A model generated the notes under the pieces. That model was not told where the DNA came from. It was given only the letters and a program-made list of their open reading frames with translations, and ran no database searches. A stretch of DNA of 64,000 nt from Arthrobacter sp. SLBN-122 (lineage in GTDB: Bacteria; Actinomycetota; Actinomycetes; Actinomycetales; Micrococcaceae). Both the position numbers and the translations under genes were made by a program. This document shows positions 53,601 to 62,476 of the stretch, piece after piece. Positions within the stretch are counted from its first letter, which is position 1. Each line of letters starts with the position of its first letter. The stretch covers positions 434,001-498,000 of the forward strand of contig NZ_VFMS01000001.1 in NCBI RefSeq assembly GCF_006715165.1, given 5' to 3'.

Positions 53601-54922
53601 CTGCCGGCCAGTTCCTCGCGGTCCCGGATGCTGTCCAGCACGCTGCGCTTGAGCCTGACGGTGGTGGCCGGCGCAGGATGGATGGAGGTGAGCTCGGCCA
53701 GTGACTGCATGGCCTGGTAGGGCGAGCAGCCCCAACGCTCGCGGACGTTGTGGAGCGACGCCACGTGGTCCATGAGCGCGTGCCGGTGCTCGACCAGGGT
53801 GTTGTGGAGGTTCCCGAGCTGCGGTTCCAGTGACTTTTCGTTCCGCACAATGGCCCGGACCAGCTGGCCTTTCAGCTGCTGCGCGGTGACGTTTCCGGTG
53901 AGCTGGAACAGGATGGACTCCAGCCCCAGCGACTCGAGGTGCCCGGAGACCTCGTTGAGGCTGGCGCGGCGGTCGCCCACCACCAGTACTGTCTTGCCGG
54001 CGTCCACCAGGGCACCGATGGTGTTGATGGCCGTCTGGGTCTGGCCGGTGCCGGGCGGGCTGCTGACAACCAGGGAGTCCCCGGCCCGGGCCGCGTCGAT
54101 GACGTACTGCTGGTCAGTGTCCGCATCCAGCAGCAGCAGTTCGTCCTTGGGATCCCTGTTGTCCAGGTGGGGGAAGCGGGACGGGTCGGGCTGGTCGACG
54201 TCCACCATTTCGCCGCCGGCGGCAGTGGCCAGCGCGGACACCACGGGATGGGAGTCGTTGATCCAGGGGTCGTCGAGGTTGCCGGAGAGGTCGGCGAAGG
54301 TGGAAACGAGCAGGTTGTGCTGGGTTTCCGCTCCGTGGATGGGCCGGATCAGTGTAGCCAGCCGGTCCAGGACAGGCTGGGGGTCGAACCGGGCGGTGCT
54401 GTAGGCGAGGCGGGTGACGGCGTTGACGTCGAAGACGATTCCGTGGATGTTCTTCAGGTGCCGCACCAGGGCGGGGTTGATGTGCGCCTGCTCCGTGAGC
54501 TGCAGTTCGAAGTCGTCCTCCCCCGGCCGCACGGTGAGGGAAATGGCGGTCAGCATGACCGGGGCGGACACCCGCTGGGGTTTGCCGCCGACGGCGGAGG
54601 TCCACACCACGGTGCCCGCGGACAGGTATCCGGCATCGATGCCGCGGTCGTTGGCGAGCTCGAAGATTTTGGACCGGATGTTGCGAGAAGCACGGGCGGC
54701 CACCACATACTGCTGCCTGTCACGGATCAGCGTGGACAGGCGTGTGCGGCGCCCGGCCATGAGCTGGGCGAGCCCGGAGGGGTGCGCCGATGTCAGGTCG
54801 ATGGAGCCTTCGGGCGTCTTGGTGAAGCGCAGCATCGTGTCCGCGCCGGTGACGGGTTTAAGCCCTGACAGCCATTTACGAAGCTCTTCCGAGCCTTCCG
54901 GGTGGCCTTGACCAACTGACAC
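50690..54922 (-). CDS. Large helicase/nuclease-like protein with degenerate ATPase motifs
   Basis: 1,410 residues. The N-terminal 260 are of unknown fold. An SF1-like helicase core follows: the P-loop reads PPGTGQTQT with Gln294 in place of the usual Lys, Walker B reads VVILDAEAT (about 826) and not DEA, while motif VI LAMTRARRSM (about 1063-1072) is intact. Then a PD-(D/E)xK-like domain (about 1123-1232) of the MTES_1575 type with VAIESDG and VRERSRLRPQLLERLGWRYM, and a tail of about 150 residues rich in Asn, Asp and Gln with short repeats. The GTG at 54922 is chosen because AAGAAGG lies five bases before it; 54973 and 55156 are also open. Probably a DNA-related protein, perhaps defence or repair, with doubtful ATPase activity. 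Confidence 0.85.
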   Translation of the reverse strand: MSVGQGHPEGSEELRKWLSGLKPVTGADTMLRFTKTPEGSIDLTSAHPSGLAQLMAGRRTRLSTLIRDRQQYVVAARASRNIRSKIFELANDRGIDAGYLSAGTVVWTSAVGGKPQRVSAPVMLTAISLTVRPGEDDFELQLTEQAHINPALVRHLKNIHGIVFDVNAVTRLAYSTARFDPQPVLDRLATLIRPIHGAETQHNLLVSTFADLSGNLDDPWINDSHPVVSALATAAGGEMVDVDQPDPSRFPHLDNRDPKDELLLLDADTDQQYVIDAARAGDSLVVSSPPGTGQTQTAINTIGALVDAGKTVLVVGDRRASLNEVSGHLESLGLESILFQLTGNVTAQQLKGQLVRAIVRNEKSLEPQLGNLHNTLVEHRHALMDHVASLHNVRERWGCSPYQAMQSLAELTSIHPAPATTVRLKRSVLDSIRDREELAGRLKRAAELGSFSKAATTSPWHGARLLTRKETEEAQDLVRSVAKSLPLLRDRMDAVAEHAEIRLGESFAEWGEQLELLVAVRGSLDKFTPDIFDRPVTDLISATAPSSWRRERGIELTAMQRSRLRRVAKEYVRPGVHIADLHSSLVLVQEQRALWAGYATTQRHPAVPSGLAEMNAMYRSLDQELAQLGEALQHTEGGGSLSTVPYARLMERLERLVADSDTLKTLPERTLLIENMREHGLGELLADLAEREVPEGSVAAELELAWWQSALEAMISGDDYLAMSDGDALRQLEAEYRLADNAHIASGAARLRWDLAERWRTAIAAQPRQADLLRSLLKDGRVSLPALTAQAPDLIGTLVPVWSVSPYLMTGLLPAEQHFDAVVILDAEATSLQAVLPSIARARQIIAFGDSRIATPRTFTVGVERLAPGESAHQRVESAFTALSAVLPVWRLNVVYRAVDEDLVLQLSKNFYDGGLRRLPEGQSATGLDRSLLVEYLPDGTGLPSADHEGVESVVAEVNRVVELVFEHARLRPRTSLAVVTASLRHAARIGESIRLQLSNQPGLAGFFGAGPESFRVVDLERAQGLVRDHVIFSPGFGRTPHGRALHNFGPLSAEGGREKFALAMTRARRSMHVLTCFRPEDLDQTRLTHGAVDLYTLLDREISGNTDLGTPASRAAASEQALGADPLVADLGDRLRARGARVWHQYDGAIDVVAAADPLNTMGQDDIDLPRPVAIESDGTAQYRTMSVRERSRLRPQLLERLGWRYMPLWTIEVFTDPSSCADRIAGYLGLEKMVLPGRSPSSTGFLDDDFNHALHGIDGTPSPGVSYLPSEAGVSRNSDGSRRQEEGSQGRRVQHPGETDAMTTEDRPGNERPEEDMRQNENDQNENDQTGNDNQTGNDNQAGTDSQDKPGTGAAAAVPADPTAAKAGSGGTGEILPSKAAEDDARSWGDREDDHDTWLKEQKPPHWG
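50885..50962 (-). repeat. Short tandem repeats in the helicase tail
   Basis: 18-base units (coding DNQTGN) followed by 15-base units (coding NENDQ) in the disordered C-terminal tail of the helicase-like gene. Prone to length change. Confidence 0.7.
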
Positions 54923-55063
54923 TTCTGCCTTCTTTTCTGCGTTTGCACGTGACGTCCTGGACCATACCGGCATAGATTCGAGAGTAGCCGGTCCGGCGCC
55001 GGACTTGAGAGACCGCAACACTGGAGCACGGGAAATTGCCGAAGGATTCGTCCGGGAAAAGCA

Positions 55064-55095
55064 GTGGCCGGCCCCCGCTGGCGGAGGCCGGCCAC
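55064..55095 (-). terminator. guaA terminator
   Basis: 15-bp arms with one mismatch (55064-55078, 55081-55095), followed on the minus strand by TTTT. It starts nine bases past the guaA stop. Confidence 0.75.
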
Positions 55096-55103
55096 TTAGG
55101 ATG

Positions 55104-56693
55104 CTATTCCCATTCGATGGTTCCCGGCGGCTTGCTGGTGACGTCCAGCACCACACGGTTGACGCCGTCCACCTCGTTGGTGATCCGGCTGGAGATCCGG
55201 GCCAGGAGGTCGTAGGGCAGCCGTGACCAGTCCGCTGTCATGGCGTCCTCGGAGGAGACGGGGCGAAGCACGATGGGGTGCCCGTATGTGCGGCCGTCAC
55301 CCATGACGCCCACACTGCGGACGTCTGCGAGCAGGACCACGGGCATCTGCCACACTTCGTTGTCCAGGCCGGCTGCCGTGAGCTCGGCGCGTGCGATGGC
55401 GTCTGCCTTGCGCAGCAGGTCCAGCCGCTCCTTGGTCACCTCGCCGACAATCCGGATGCCCAGGCCCGGGCCGGGGAACGGCTGGCGGCCAACGATCTCC
55501 TGCGGGAGGCCCAGCTGGGCGCCCACGGCGCGGACCTCGTCCTTGAACAGGGCGCGCAGCGGTTCAACGAGTTCGAACTGCAGGTCCTCGGGGAGGCCGC
55601 CCACGTTGTGGTGGCTCTTGATGTTCGCGGCACCTTCGCCGCCGCCGGACTCGACGACGTCGGGGTACAGGGTGCCCTGGACCAGGAACTTGATCTTTTC
55701 GCCGTGGGCAGCTGCCTCGGCGATGATGGCAAGTTCGGCTTCTTCGAAGGCGCGGATGAACTCGCGGCCGATGATCTTGCGCTTGGTTTCCGGATCGCTG
55801 ACGCCGGCCAGGGCCGAGAGGAAGCGCTCCTGTTCGTTGGCCACGTACAGCTTCACGCCGGTGGCGGCCACGAAGTCGCGCTCCACCTGTTCGGCTTCGC
55901 CCTCACGCAGCAGACCGTGGTCAACGAACACACAGGTGAGCTGGTCACCCACGGCCCGCTGGACCAGGGCTGCGGCCACTGCGGAGTCAACGCCGCCGGA
56001 GAGGCCGCAGATGACCCGTGCGTCCCCCACCTGCTGGCGGATGCGCTCCACCTGCTCTTCCAAGATGTTGCCGGTGGTCCAGTTGGGCTCGAGCTTGGCG
56101 CCCTTGAAGAGGAAGTTCTCCAGCACCTGCTGGCCGTAGTCCGAGTGCTTGACCTCCGGGTGCCACTGAACCCCGTACAGGCACTTTTCCTCGTTGGCGA
56201 ACGCTGCTACCTCGGCGCCGGCCGTGGTGGCCAGGACGTCGAACCCGGCAGGCGCCTCGTGGACGGAGTCGCCGTGGCTCATCCAGGTCTTCTGGTGCTG
56301 GGGCATGCCTTCCAGCACAGAGCGGCCATCACCCAGGATGGTGGTTTCGGTGGAGCCGTACTCCCGCAGTCCGGTCTTGTCCACCTTGCCGCCCAGGGCG
56401 TTGGCCATGGCCTGGAACCCATAGCAGATGCCAAAGACGGGGACGCCGGCTTCAAAGAGGTCGGCACCCACGCTCGGGGCGCCGTCGGCATAAACGCTCG
56501 AGGGCCCCCCGGAAAGGATGATGGCGGCGGGGTTCTTGGCCAGGAGCTGTTCGGTGGTGTACGTATGCGGAACCACTTCCGAATACACATTCGCTTCCCG
56601 GACGCGGCGGGCAATCAGCTGCGCGTACTGGGCACCGTAATCAACAACCAGCACCGGCTTCTGGGAAGTCTGGGATGCAGTGGGAGTAGTCAC
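55104..56693 (-). CDS. guaA: GMP synthase GuaA
   Basis: 529 residues, full-length two-domain enzyme that makes GMP from XMP, glutamine and ATP. Glutaminase domain: Cys in GICYGFQAM and His/Glu in [15 protein letters not shown]-pyrophosphatase domain: [15 protein letters not shown]-terminal dimer domain with PGTIEWE. GTG start with TAGGCT six bases before it. Single gene. Confidence 0.96.
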   Translation of the reverse strand: MTTPTASQTSQKPVLVVDYGAQYAQLIARRVREANVYSEVVPHTYTTEQLLAKNPAAIILSGGPSSVYADGAPSVGADLFEAGVPVFGICYGFQAMANALGGKVDKTGLREYGSTETTILGDGRSVLEGMPQHQKTWMSHGDSVHEAPAGFDVLATTAGAEVAAFANEEKCLYGVQWHPEVKHSDYGQQVLENFLFKGAKLEPNWTTGNILEEQVERIRQQVGDARVICGLSGGVDSAVAAALVQRAVGDQLTCVFVDHGLLREGEAEQVERDFVAATGVKLYVANEQERFLSALAGVSDPETKRKIIGREFIRAFEEAELAIIAEAAAHGEKIKFLVQGTLYPDVVESGGGEGAANIKSHHNVGGLPEDLQFELVEPLRALFKDEVRAVGAQLGLPQEIVGRQPFPGPGLGIRIVGEVTKERLDLLRKADAIARAELTAAGLDNEVWQMPVVLLADVRSVGVMGDGRTYGHPIVLRPVSSEDAMTADWSRLPYDLLARISSRITNEVDGVNRVVLDVTSKPPGTIEWE

Positions 56694-56699
56694 CGTAAT

Positions 56700-56705
56700 A
56701 GCCTA
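56700..56705 (-). promoter_or_regulatory. -10 hexamer of guaA (leaderless)
   Basis: TAGGCT on the minus strand, six bases before the guaA GTG. Confidence 0.5.
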
Positions 56706-56819
56706 CTTGGCGCTATTGCACCGGCGCACCTTGAGACGCCGCGCTGTGATGGAGCAGACGTACGACGGCGGATGGCCACCAGGCAGGGCCCGGCACCTCA
56801 GCGGCCGGAACGGCAGTGG

Positions 56820-57326
56820 CTAGTAGCGCTGCGGCGCCTGCGGGTTGGCGGCCAGTTCGGCCTCCACCTCGGCGTGGAACTTCTTTTCGACAATGAAGGA
56901 CAGGAACGGGACAACACCGCCAAGGGCCAGCAGGACCAGCTTCAGGAACGGCCAGCGCATCAGGGACCACAACCGGAAGTTGGAGATCAGGTACACCACG
57001 TACATCCAGCCGTGCACGATCAGGACCGTCACGGAGATGTTCACGCCGTTGAGCACCCCCGGCGGCTCCGCGTCGGCGAACCCGAAGCCGAACGGCTGCC
57101 CGGTCACCGCGTTGGTGCCGCCGGCGAACAGGTACTGCCCGAAGCCGTACCGGGCCACAAGTTCAGCGCACAGCAGGAGCAGCATGGTGCCGGTGAGGTA
57201 GGCCATGACCTTGTAGAACTTCAGGGCAGACCGGATCTGGGCCTCGGTACCGCCGAAGCGGCGCTTCTTCCCGGCCTTGCCGCCGGGGGCCTGTGCTGAC
57301 GGGGTTGCCGGTTTCGGATCAATCAT
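56820..57326 (-). CDS. DUF3817 integral membrane protein
   Basis: 168 residues with three hydrophobic segments (about 36-55, 95-115 and 126-145) and an N-terminal Pro/Lys-rich region; the pattern is that of the DUF3817 family common in actinobacteria. Its ATG overlaps the SURF1 stop (ATGA), so the two are coupled. Function unknown; the SURF1 neighbour hints at a link with respiration. Confidence 0.85.
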   Translation of the reverse strand: MIDPKPATPSAQAPGGKAGKKRRFGGTEAQIRSALKFYKVMAYLTGTMLLLLCAELVARYGFGQYLFAGGTNAVTGQPFGFGFADAEPPGVLNGVNISVTVLIVHGWMYVVYLISNFRLWSLMRWPFLKLVLLALGGVVPFLSFIVEKKFHAEVEAELAANPQAPQRY

Positions 57327-58213
57327 GGCTGTACCTTCTGCTGGTGCTGGTCAGGCTGCTGGTGCTGGTCAGGCTGCTGGTGTGGTCGCTGGTGGGGTTC
57401 GTGCCGCCCGTCGCCGTCGGTATTTTCGGCATCATCGAGGGCTTCTTCGAGGTCCCGGTGGTAGTCATCCTTGACCAGCCGCCACCAGATGAAGAGGGCA
57501 AAGCCGGCGAAGACCACCCACTCGATGGAGTAGAAGAGGTTGAGCCAGTTGATGCGCTGTGCCGGCGGCTGGGGGCCGATGTCCAGCGGCAGGAGGCTCC
57601 CCGGTACGGCGGCGGCACTGACGTCCTGGCCGCCCACCACCTCTGCGGTGGCCGACACGAAGCCCGGATAGCTGCTCACGTCCCAGTAGTTGATGAGCTC
57701 GGCCACGGACACAGCCGAGGCCTCCCCCGGCTTCGGTGCTTTCCCGGCCACGGGCGCCTCGGACGGCAGCAGCCTACCGGTCAGTTCAACAAGGCCCGAC
57801 GGCGGTGCTGCCGCGTCCTGGGGTTCCGCCACCCACCCGCGTGCCACGGGGATCCAGGTCTGGGGTGTTGCAGCGACTCCGGTCAGTGTGGGGGCACCGT
57901 TGACGGCGAAGGCCGAGACCACCCAGTAGCCGCTCTTTCCGTCGTGGAGCCGGCCGGGAACCAGGACCTGTTTGTCCGCGCTGTATGTTCCCTGCGCGGT
58001 GACCATCTGGTCCGCGGCGCTGCCGTGGAAGAACTCACCGGGCTGCAGCGTGCTTGTCAGCTGCTGGACCTGCTCGGTAGCCGGGTTAACGGGCACTTCG
58101 GGTTGGGTGGAGCGGCCGAACTGCCACTGGCTGAGCAGCACGAAGACCCCGGAGAGCGCGATCGCGAAGATAAAGCCTGCGATCCATCGGGGCTTGAGGG
58201 CTGTTTTCCACAC
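57323..58213 (-). CDS. SURF1-family cytochrome oxidase assembly protein
   Basis: 296 residues with a SURF1 outline: N-terminal span (WIAGFIFAIALSGVFVLLSQ) ending WQFGRS, a soluble domain of about 180 residues, and a C-terminal span (EWVVFAGFALFIWWRLV). SURF1 proteins help insert heme a in aa3 oxidase. The C-terminal tail is rich in His, Gln and Pro, coded by an 18-base tandem repeat. GTG start, TACGGT six bases upstream. Confidence 0.9.
   Translation of the reverse strand: MWKTALKPRWIAGFIFAIALSGVFVLLSQWQFGRSTQPEVPVNPATEQVQQLTSTLQPGEFFHGSAADQMVTAQGTYSADKQVLVPGRLHDGKSGYWVVSAFAVNGAPTLTGVAATPQTWIPVARGWVAEPQDAAAPPSGLVELTGRLLPSEAPVAGKAPKPGEASAVSVAELINYWDVSSYPGFVSATAEVVGGQDVSAAAVPGSLLPLDIGPQPPAQRINWLNLFYSIEWVVFAGFALFIWWRLVKDDYHRDLEEALDDAENTDGDGRHEPHQRPHQQPDQHQQPDQHQQKVQP
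57338..57373 (-). repeat. 18-bp tandem repeat in the SURF1 tail
   Basis: Two exact 18-base units (57338-57355, 57356-57373) and a partial third, coding the PDQHQQ repeats. Confidence 0.75.
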
Positions 58214-58219
58214 GTCTTA

Positions 58220-58225
58220 ACCGTA
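58220..58225 (-). promoter_or_regulatory. -10 hexamer of the SURF1 gene (leaderless)
   Basis: TACGGT on the minus strand, six bases before the GTG at 58213. Confidence 0.55.
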
Positions 58226-58309
58226 CTTCGTACTCTTGTAGAACAACTAAACGCCGGGACGCCCGGACCTGGAAAGGGCGGACATGCGGGCCTGGTGGTC
58301 CGGCCGGGC

Positions 58310-58798
58310 CTAGTGGTCGAAGAACACCAGGCTGGAGTTGATGAGTTCGGCGATCACTTCGGCGTCGTACGCCCGCCGGAGCGACTCCCGGAAGGATTCC
58401 TTGGACAGCGACCGTGCCAGGGTGGCCAGCACTTCGAGGTGGTCGGAGAAGGAACTGGCGGGGGTGGCGATCAGCAGGATGACCGTGGCGGGCCCGTCCG
58501 TGGCGCCGAAGTCCAGGGCATGGCCGTACTTGGCGATGCCCACCGCGATGGAGGTTTGGGAGACGAATTCGCTGCGCGCGTGCGGGAGCCCGATGCCGCC
58601 CGGGAGCCCTGTGGCCAGCTGGTGCTCGCGGGCATTGACGTTTTTCAGGAATCCGTCAAGATCCGAGATCCGCCCGGCAGCGTGCAGACGTTCCGCCAAC
58701 TGGTTGGTGGCGTCGGTCTTGTCCTTCGCTTCCATTTCCAGGATCACCATGTCGGCAGTGGTGAGGTGGGCGTCATACGGGTCCAGTGGTTCCGCCAA
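58310..58798 (-). CDS. PTS EIIA protein (fructose/nitrogen type)
   Basis: 162 residues forming one EIIA domain of the fructose-mannitol type. The phosphorylated His is His73 in GGIGLPHARSE. No EIIB or EIIC is fused or next to it, so it is a lone domain, perhaps regulatory. The start is TTG at 58798 with AAGGGA six bases before it; no better ATG lies upstream. Next to glpD, although a functional link is not shown. Confidence 0.85.
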   Translation of the reverse strand: MAEPLDPYDAHLTTADMVILEMEAKDKTDATNQLAERLHAAGRISDLDGFLKNVNAREHQLATGLPGGIGLPHARSEFVSQTSIAVGIAKYGHALDFGATDGPATVILLIATPASSFSDHLEVLATLARSLSKESFRESLRRAYDAEVIAELINSSLVFFDH

Positions 58799-58839
58799 GG
58801 CGTATCCCTTCAGTCAGCGGTGCAGGGCTAGCGGGCCCC

Positions 58840-60579
<1,740 letters not shown>

Positions 60580-60642
60580 TGAACGCCTCCAGTGCCGCTA
60601 GTGCCGGTAGTAAACCCACACTACTTGCTGGCGGCGTGCTTT

Positions 60643-60671
60643 GGGCAGGGCGGGAGGTGCCCGCCCTGCCC
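60643..60671 (-). terminator. guaB3 terminator-like hairpin
   Basis: Perfect 12-bp arms (60643-60654, 60660-60671) with a 5-base loop, seven bases past the guaB3 stop. No T-run. Confidence 0.65.
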
Positions 60672-60677
60672 TGCGCG

Positions 60678-61814
60678 TCAGTTGCCTGCGTAAGGCGATA
60701 CGACGACGTCGACCCGCTGGAATTCCTTCAGGTCCGAATAGCCGGTGGTCGCCATGGAGCGCCGCAGCGCGCCAATAAGGTTGGACGTGCCGTTGGTGTG
60801 GTGGCCAGGTCCGAAGAGGACCTCCTCCAGCGGACCCACGGTGCCGACGTTGGCGCGGTCGCCGCGCGGCAGTTCCAGGTGGTGCGCCTCCTGGCCCCAG
60901 TGCCAGCCCTTGCCCGGCGCCTCTTCGGCGCGGGCCAGCGCGCTGCCCAGCATGACGGCGTCGGCGCCCATGGCAATTGCCTTGACGATGTCACCCGAGG
61001 TGCCCATGCCGCCGTCGGCAATGACGTGCACGTAGCGGCCGCCGGACTCGTCCATGTAATCGCGGCGGGCGGCAGCGACGTCGGAGATGGCGGACGCCAT
61101 GGGCGAGTGGATGCCCAGGGCGCGGCGCGTGGTGGTGGTTGCGCCGCCGCCGAAGCCCACCAGCACGCCTGCCGCGCCGGTGCGCATGAGGTGCAGCGCC
61201 GGGGTGTAGCCCGCCGCGCCGCCGACGATGACGGGGACGTCGAGTTCGTAGATGAACTGCTTGAGGTTCAGCGGTTCGTGGTCCTTGGAGACGTGCTCGG
61301 CGGACACGGTGGTGCCGCGGATGACGAAGATGTCGACGCCGGCAGCCACCACGGTCTTGTAGTGCTCCTGGGTGCGCTGCGGGGTCAGCGAACCGGCGAC
61401 GGTGACACCGGCCTCCCGGATCTCGGCCAGGCGGGACGTGATGAGTTCGGGCTGGATGGGGGCCTTGTACAGTTCCTGCATCCGGCCGGTGACGGCGGGG
61501 CTGTTGGTCTCGTCCTGGAGCGCCGCGATCTCGTCGAGGATGGCCTGCGGGTCCTCGTAGCGGGTCCAGAGGCCTTCGAGGTCGAGGACGCCCAGGCCGC
61601 CGAGCTTGCCCAGGGTGATGGCGGTCGCCGGGGACATGGCGGAGTCCATCGGGGCCGCGATGACCGGCATGTCGAACTGGTACGCGTCGATCTGCCAGGA
61701 GACGGAAACGTCCTTGGGGTCGCGGGTGCGACGGTTGGGGACGATTGCAATGTCATCCAGGGAGTAGGCACGACGCCCACGCTTGCCACGGCCGATCTCG
61801 ATCTCATAAGTCAC
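60678..61814 (-). CDS. guaB3: IMP dehydrogenase-like protein GuaB3
   Basis: 378 residues, a TIM barrel of the IMPDH/GMPR family without the CBS module. Phosphate-binding ADGGMGTSGDIVKA is present. At the place of the catalytic Cys loop it reads GFGGGATTTTRR, and the whole protein contains no cysteine, so classical IMPDH/GMPR chemistry is doubtful. GTG start with TAACCT six bases upstream. The name follows the actinobacterial GuaB3 group. Confidence 0.88.
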   Translation of the reverse strand: MTYEIEIGRGKRGRRAYSLDDIAIVPNRRTRDPKDVSVSWQIDAYQFDMPVIAAPMDSAMSPATAITLGKLGGLGVLDLEGLWTRYEDPQAILDEIAALQDETNSPAVTGRMQELYKAPIQPELITSRLAEIREAGVTVAGSLTPQRTQEHYKTVVAAGVDIFVIRGTTVSAEHVSKDHEPLNLKQFIYELDVPVIVGGAAGYTPALHLMRTGAAGVLVGFGGGATTTTRRALGIHSPMASAISDVAAARRDYMDESGGRYVHVIADGGMGTSGDIVKAIAMGADAVMLGSALARAEEAPGKGWHWGQEAHHLELPRGDRANVGTVGPLEEVLFGPGHHTNGTSNLIGALRRSMATTGYSDLKEFQRVDVVVSPYAGN

Positions 61815-61820
61815 TGCTCT

Positions 61821-61826
61821 AGGTTA
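61821..61826 (-). promoter_or_regulatory. -10 hexamer of guaB3 (leaderless)
   Basis: TAACCT on the minus strand, six bases before the GTG at 61814. Confidence 0.5.
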
Positions 61827-61858
61827 TCCCAGCGGCCCCGCAGGTCCCGGACGGTGGC

Positions 61859-61864
61859 TACAGT
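61859..61864 (+). promoter_or_regulatory. -10 hexamer of the 61871 gene (leaderless)
   Basis: TACAGT, six bases (GGCTTG) before the ATG. Confidence 0.55.
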
Positions 61865-61870
61865 GGCTTG

Positions 61871-62476
61871 ATGGGCAGACGCTGGGTCTTCGACGGGCAC
61901 ATCGCCGGCATTGGCACGGCCTCCGGGCTGCGCGCGGTGGTTGGCATGTGGCAGGAGTCCCCTTTCGGGGCCTTCTCTGACGTCATGCTGCAGCAGCCCT
62001 CCGGACACCGGCTGTTGCTGGCGCCGTCCCCCGAGGTGGCGGAATTCATCGCGGCAACCTACAGCTTCGATGAGGTGCAGGTTATGGACGTCCGGGCGTC
62101 GCTGACGGAGGGAACCTTGGCGGTCGACGCCGGCCCGCTGGCGATCCGGGCAGTCACCGGAGCGAGGACGAACCTTGGTTCGGCGCTGCGGGCAGTGCCC
62201 CGGCGCCTTGCAGTCCATCCGCGTTGGTTGTCAGCGGTCAGTCCAATGGCCGCCCTCGTAGCTCCCGGCGCCCGCACCTACGGCACGGCGGGCAGCGGCA
62301 GGGCCGAGTATTACGGGGTGACGGACCTGCATCACGTGGCCTCCGCCGTCGTGTCGTGGGAAGGCGCCGGCGCCGGGGCACTGGCCTCCATAAGCCCCGC
62401 GGTGACCTTCGGCTTCAGCAGCGTCCCGCCGCGGCCCAGTGTGGCGCGGGTGCGCACCACCGTTGTGGAGGCTTAG
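61871..62476 (+). CDS. Hypothetical protein, 201 residues
   Basis: I do not recognise the family. The sequence is mixed alpha/beta with no signal peptide or membrane span (MGRRWVFDGHIAGIGTASG and later LRAVPRRLAVHPRWLSAVSP). The ATG at 61871 is chosen by the TACAGT six bases before it; a TTG one codon earlier is open. Divergent from guaB3. It overlaps the convergent ABC gene end by four bases. Confidence 0.75.
   Translation: MGRRWVFDGHIAGIGTASGLRAVVGMWQESPFGAFSDVMLQQPSGHRLLLAPSPEVAEFIAATYSFDEVQVMDVRASLTEGTLAVDAGPLAIRAVTGARTNLGSALRAVPRRLAVHPRWLSAVSPMAALVAPGARTYGTAGSGRAEYYGVTDLHHVASAVVSWEGAGAGALASISPAVTFGFSSVPPRPSVARVRTTVVEA

Noticed and set aside
55278..57299. 673-codon open frame on the plus strand
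   Set aside because: Antisense to guaA and the DUF3817 gene, both secure.
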